DNA of 7,711 nucleotides, taken from an uncultured Collinsella sp. (lineage in GTDB: Bacteria; Actinomycetota; Coriobacteriia; Coriobacteriales; Coriobacteriaceae). The notes beneath the pieces were generated by a model, which saw only the letters and a list, made by a program, of their open reading frames with translations, made no database searches and was not told the DNA's origin. Positions within the stretch are counted from its first letter, which is position 1, and every line of letters starts with the position of its first letter. Location of the stretch: contig CAAEHI010000060.1 in NCBI GenBank assembly GCA_900755685.1, positions 1-7,711 on the forward strand, in the 5' to 3' direction. The position numbers and the translations under genes were made by a program. Positions 6,102 through 7,711 of the stretch are shown here, in pieces.

Positions 6102-7520
6102 ATGGCCCTCATCACTTCGTACCACGTCCCCGGCCTTTACGTCGAGGACCACAGCATCGACGTCCCCCTTGACTGGCGCGGCCTGGAGCCGATGCTCCTG
6201 GCCGTCGGCAGCACCATGCGCCGCGGCGCTATGCCGGCACCCATCGCCGGCGCGCCCGAGAGCATCAAGCTCTTCTACCGCGTGGTTTGCGCGCCCGACC
6301 GCATCAACGACGATCTGCCGCTGCTCCTGTTTTTGCAGGGCGGCCCCGGCGGCGAGAGCCCACGTCCGCTGTCGCCCACAAGCGACGGCTGGATCGAGGA
6401 GGCCGTCAAGCACTTCCGCGTGGTCCTTCCCGACCAGCGCGGCACCGGACGCAGTAGCTGCGTGGACGGACGCACGATCAAGGCACTGGGTGATCGCGCA
6501 ACGGCCGCCGGCGCCGATACAGCACGCTCGCAGGCGGACTTCCTCAAGCGCCACCTCGCCAGCTCCATCGTGCGCGATTTTGAGTACCTGCGCCTAGTGG
6601 GCTTTGGCGGCAAGCCGTGGGTCACGCTCGGCCAAAGCTACGGCGGTTTTTTGACGCTGAGCTACCTGTCGCTCTTCCCCGAGGGCGTGGCGGCGAGCTT
6701 TACCTGCGGCGGCATCCCCCACGTACCGGCGAGCGCAAGCGAGGTCTACGCGCACACCTTCCCGCGCATGGCCGCCAAGACGCAGCAGTATTATGACCGC
6801 TATCCCGCTGACGTCGAGCGCGTGGCAGCCCTGGCCGATGCGCTCGAGGCTCAGAAGCCCGTGCTGCCCGACGGCTCGCCGATGACGGTCGAGCGCCTAC
6901 AGCTCATGGGCAGCGACTTTGGCATGAAGCCGAGCTTTGAGCGCATGCATTGGACTATCGATCACGCTTTTGTTACTGGCGACGGTACGCTGAGCTGCGG
7001 TTCCTCGGTATCCGACAGCTTTTTGATGCGCGCCTTCGAGCGCACCAACACACGCACGAACCCGCTGTACTGGACACTGCAGGAGTTTATCTACGCCGAC
7101 GGCGACACCATGCCCATTCGCTGGGCCGCAGCAGAGGAGAAGGCCCATCGTGCCGAGTTCGACACACTCGCGCGCCCGCTCATGTTTACCGGCGAGGCCA
7201 TGTTCCCGTGGATGTTCGAGCAGATGCCCGAGCTCAAGCCCTTCAAGCCCGCCATGGACCTGCTGATGGAAGACACCAGCTGGGACAAGATCTACGACCC
7301 GCAGCGACTGGCGTGCAACGAGGTGCCCCTGCAGGTCGCGGTGTATTTCGACGACATGTACGTGGATTCGGGCCTGCAGCTTGATACGCTCAGCCGCGTG
7401 GGCAACTCGCATGCCTGGGTGACCAACGAGTTCGAGCACGACGGCCTGCACGGCAGCGTGGTATTCAAGCACCTCTTCGACGAGGCCCTCAACCGCGGAG
7501 ACCTGCGCCGGATCTTCTAA
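6102..7520 (+). CDS. Alpha/beta-hydrolase, proline iminopeptidase-like (S33 family)
   Basis: A 472-residue serine hydrolase of the S33 peptidase family. Characterised relatives remove N-terminal proline or other residues from short peptides; the exact substrate here is unproven. The fold is clear: oxyanion-loop motif LQGGPGGESPRP (78-89), the strand-turn PDQRGTGRSS (110-119), nucleophile elbow GQSYGG (177-182) with Ser179, an inserted helical cap (about 205-390), a likely catalytic Asp in VAVYFDDMYVD (Asp417 or 418) and His450 in HDGLHGSVVF. No signal peptide or membrane segment is visible, so it should act in the cytoplasm on imported peptides. The start at 6102 is chosen over the in-frame ATG at 6021 because GGAAG (6091-6095) precedes it at 6 nt, the candidate -10 (6058-6063) lies between the two, and MALITSYHVPGLYVEDH begins a plausible N-terminus. 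Divergent from proA, so both may affect proline supply. Confidence 0.85.
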   Translation: MALITSYHVPGLYVEDHSIDVPLDWRGLEPMLLAVGSTMRRGAMPAPIAGAPESIKLFYRVVCAPDRINDDLPLLLFLQGGPGGESPRPLSPTSDGWIEEAVKHFRVVLPDQRGTGRSSCVDGRTIKALGDRATAAGADTARSQADFLKRHLASSIVRDFEYLRLVGFGGKPWVTLGQSYGGFLTLSYLSLFPEGVAASFTCGGIPHVPASASEVYAHTFPRMAAKTQQYYDRYPADVERVAALADALEAQKPVLPDGSPMTVERLQLMGSDFGMKPSFERMHWTIDHAFVTGDGTLSCGSSVSDSFLMRAFERTNTRTNPLYWTLQEFIYADGDTMPIRWAAAEEKAHRAEFDTLARPLMFTGEAMFPWMFEQMPELKPFKPAMDLLMEDTSWDKIYDPQRLACNEVPLQVAVYFDDMYVDSGLQLDTLSRVGNSHAWVTNEFEHDGLHGSVVFKHLFDEALNRGDLRRIF

Positions 7521-7529
7521 CTAAAGAGA

Positions 7530-7584
7530 GTCCCCACCTGCCGGCACAAAAGGAACGTCCCCAAGTGCCGAACAAGTGCCGGCA
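7530..7584. repeat. Second REP-like hairpin cluster downstream of the S33 hydrolase
   Basis: CGGCAC (7542-7547) pairs with GTGCCG (7565-7570) around a 17-nt loop that reads AAAAGGAACGTCCCCAA. The 9-bp inverted repeat TGCCGGCAC (7539-7547) / GTGCCGGCA (7576-7584) offers an alternative fold. GTCCCCANNTGCCG occurs twice as a direct repeat (7530-7543 and 7557-7570). The loop core CAAAAGG-AAC-GTCCCC resembles CAAAGG-TGCCT-GTCCCC of palindrome copy 3. There is no T-run, so it is not an obvious terminator. It begins 10 bp after the stop codon of the hydrolase. Confidence 0.55.
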
Positions 7585-7621
7585 ACGACAATGCCGCAGG
7601 TAGAGGACGGAAAGCGAAAAC

Positions 7622-7711
7622 GCCCCTAAGCGAGCAAGGTGACGTGAAAGAGGAGGGCATTGACCTTTTGGTCATGCCCGACGATTGAACGTCAGATTGC
7701 CGCTTAGGGGC
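7622..7711. repeat. 90-nt imperfect palindrome at the right edge
   Basis: GCCCCTAAGCG (7622-7632) pairs perfectly with CGCTTAGGGGC (7701-7711). Inside, GCAA/TTGC, TGACGT/ACGTCA, GGGCA/TGCCC and TGACC/GGTCA continue the stem with small internal loops, closing on a TTTT loop (7666-7669); roughly three quarters of the 44 positions per arm can pair. On the minus strand the outer stem is followed by GTTTTC, so it could also be a terminator for a convergent gene beyond the window. The palindrome ends exactly at the last base and may extend further. It could be a miniature repeat element, a structured RNA, or a long terminator; the sequence alone does not decide. Confidence 0.7.

Noticed and set aside
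4676..6172. A 498-codon plus-strand open frame across proA
   Set aside because: It is antisense to proA, begins inside palindrome copy 3, and its translation has the same low-complexity antisense look.
7622..7711. Integron attC site
   Set aside because: The palindrome ends lack the RYYYAAC and GTTRRRY core sites; the outer arms read CCCCTAAGCG and CGCTTAGGGG.

Overview
The window is high-GC bacterial DNA with tightly packed genes and good Shine-Dalgarno sites. It reads as chromosome from a Coriobacteriia-type actinobacterium, most likely Collinsella or a near relative. That assignment is an impression from gene content (a CarD-family RNA polymerase-binding protein, codon style, and the palindromic CCACCACAAAGG intergenic repeats); no marker gene in the window proves it.

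Layout, left to right. Positions 1-293 hold no convincing gene: a possible plus-strand terminator (89-114), a doubtful 26-codon ORF, and the terminator of argS (216-248). Arginyl-tRNA synthetase (argS) lies on the minus strand at 294-2147. A 342-bp divergent gap separates it from a short CarD/CdnL-like regulator (2490-2975, +), followed by an HD-domain phosphohydrolase (3087-3686, +). Next comes a minus-strand RAYT-type (REP-associated, Y1/HUH) transposase at 3751-4509. Then gamma-glutamyl phosphate reductase proA on the minus strand (4703-5989) and, divergent from it, an S33 alpha/beta-hydrolase resembling proline iminopeptidases (6102-7520, +). The right end (7521-7711) is a non-coding repeat cluster: a short REP-like hairpin and a 90-nt imperfect palindrome that reaches the last base of the window.

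The most interesting structure is in the middle. Three copies of a 41-44 bp palindrome (16-bp arms AAAACCACCACAAAGG / CCTTTGTGGTGGTTTT with an asymmetric centre) sit directly behind the stop codons of carD, the HD gene/RAYT pair and proA. The two copies that bracket the RAYT gene are identical over all 41 bp and lie in opposite orientation, so the transposase is enclosed by inverted copies of what are probably its own substrates (a REPtron-like arrangement). The same palindromes have the A-tract/stem/T-tract form of bidirectional intrinsic terminators, so they probably end transcription of four genes. A different hairpin at 7542-7570 carries a related asymmetric core (CAAAAGG, 3 nt, GTCCCC), which suggests a second REP-like family in the same genome.

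The remaining genes are housekeeping: translation (argS), transcription (CarD-like), proline synthesis (proA) and proline release from peptides (S33 hydrolase). The CarD-like protein is odd because it contains no tryptophan, including at the position where mycobacterial CarD uses one to wedge promoter DNA.
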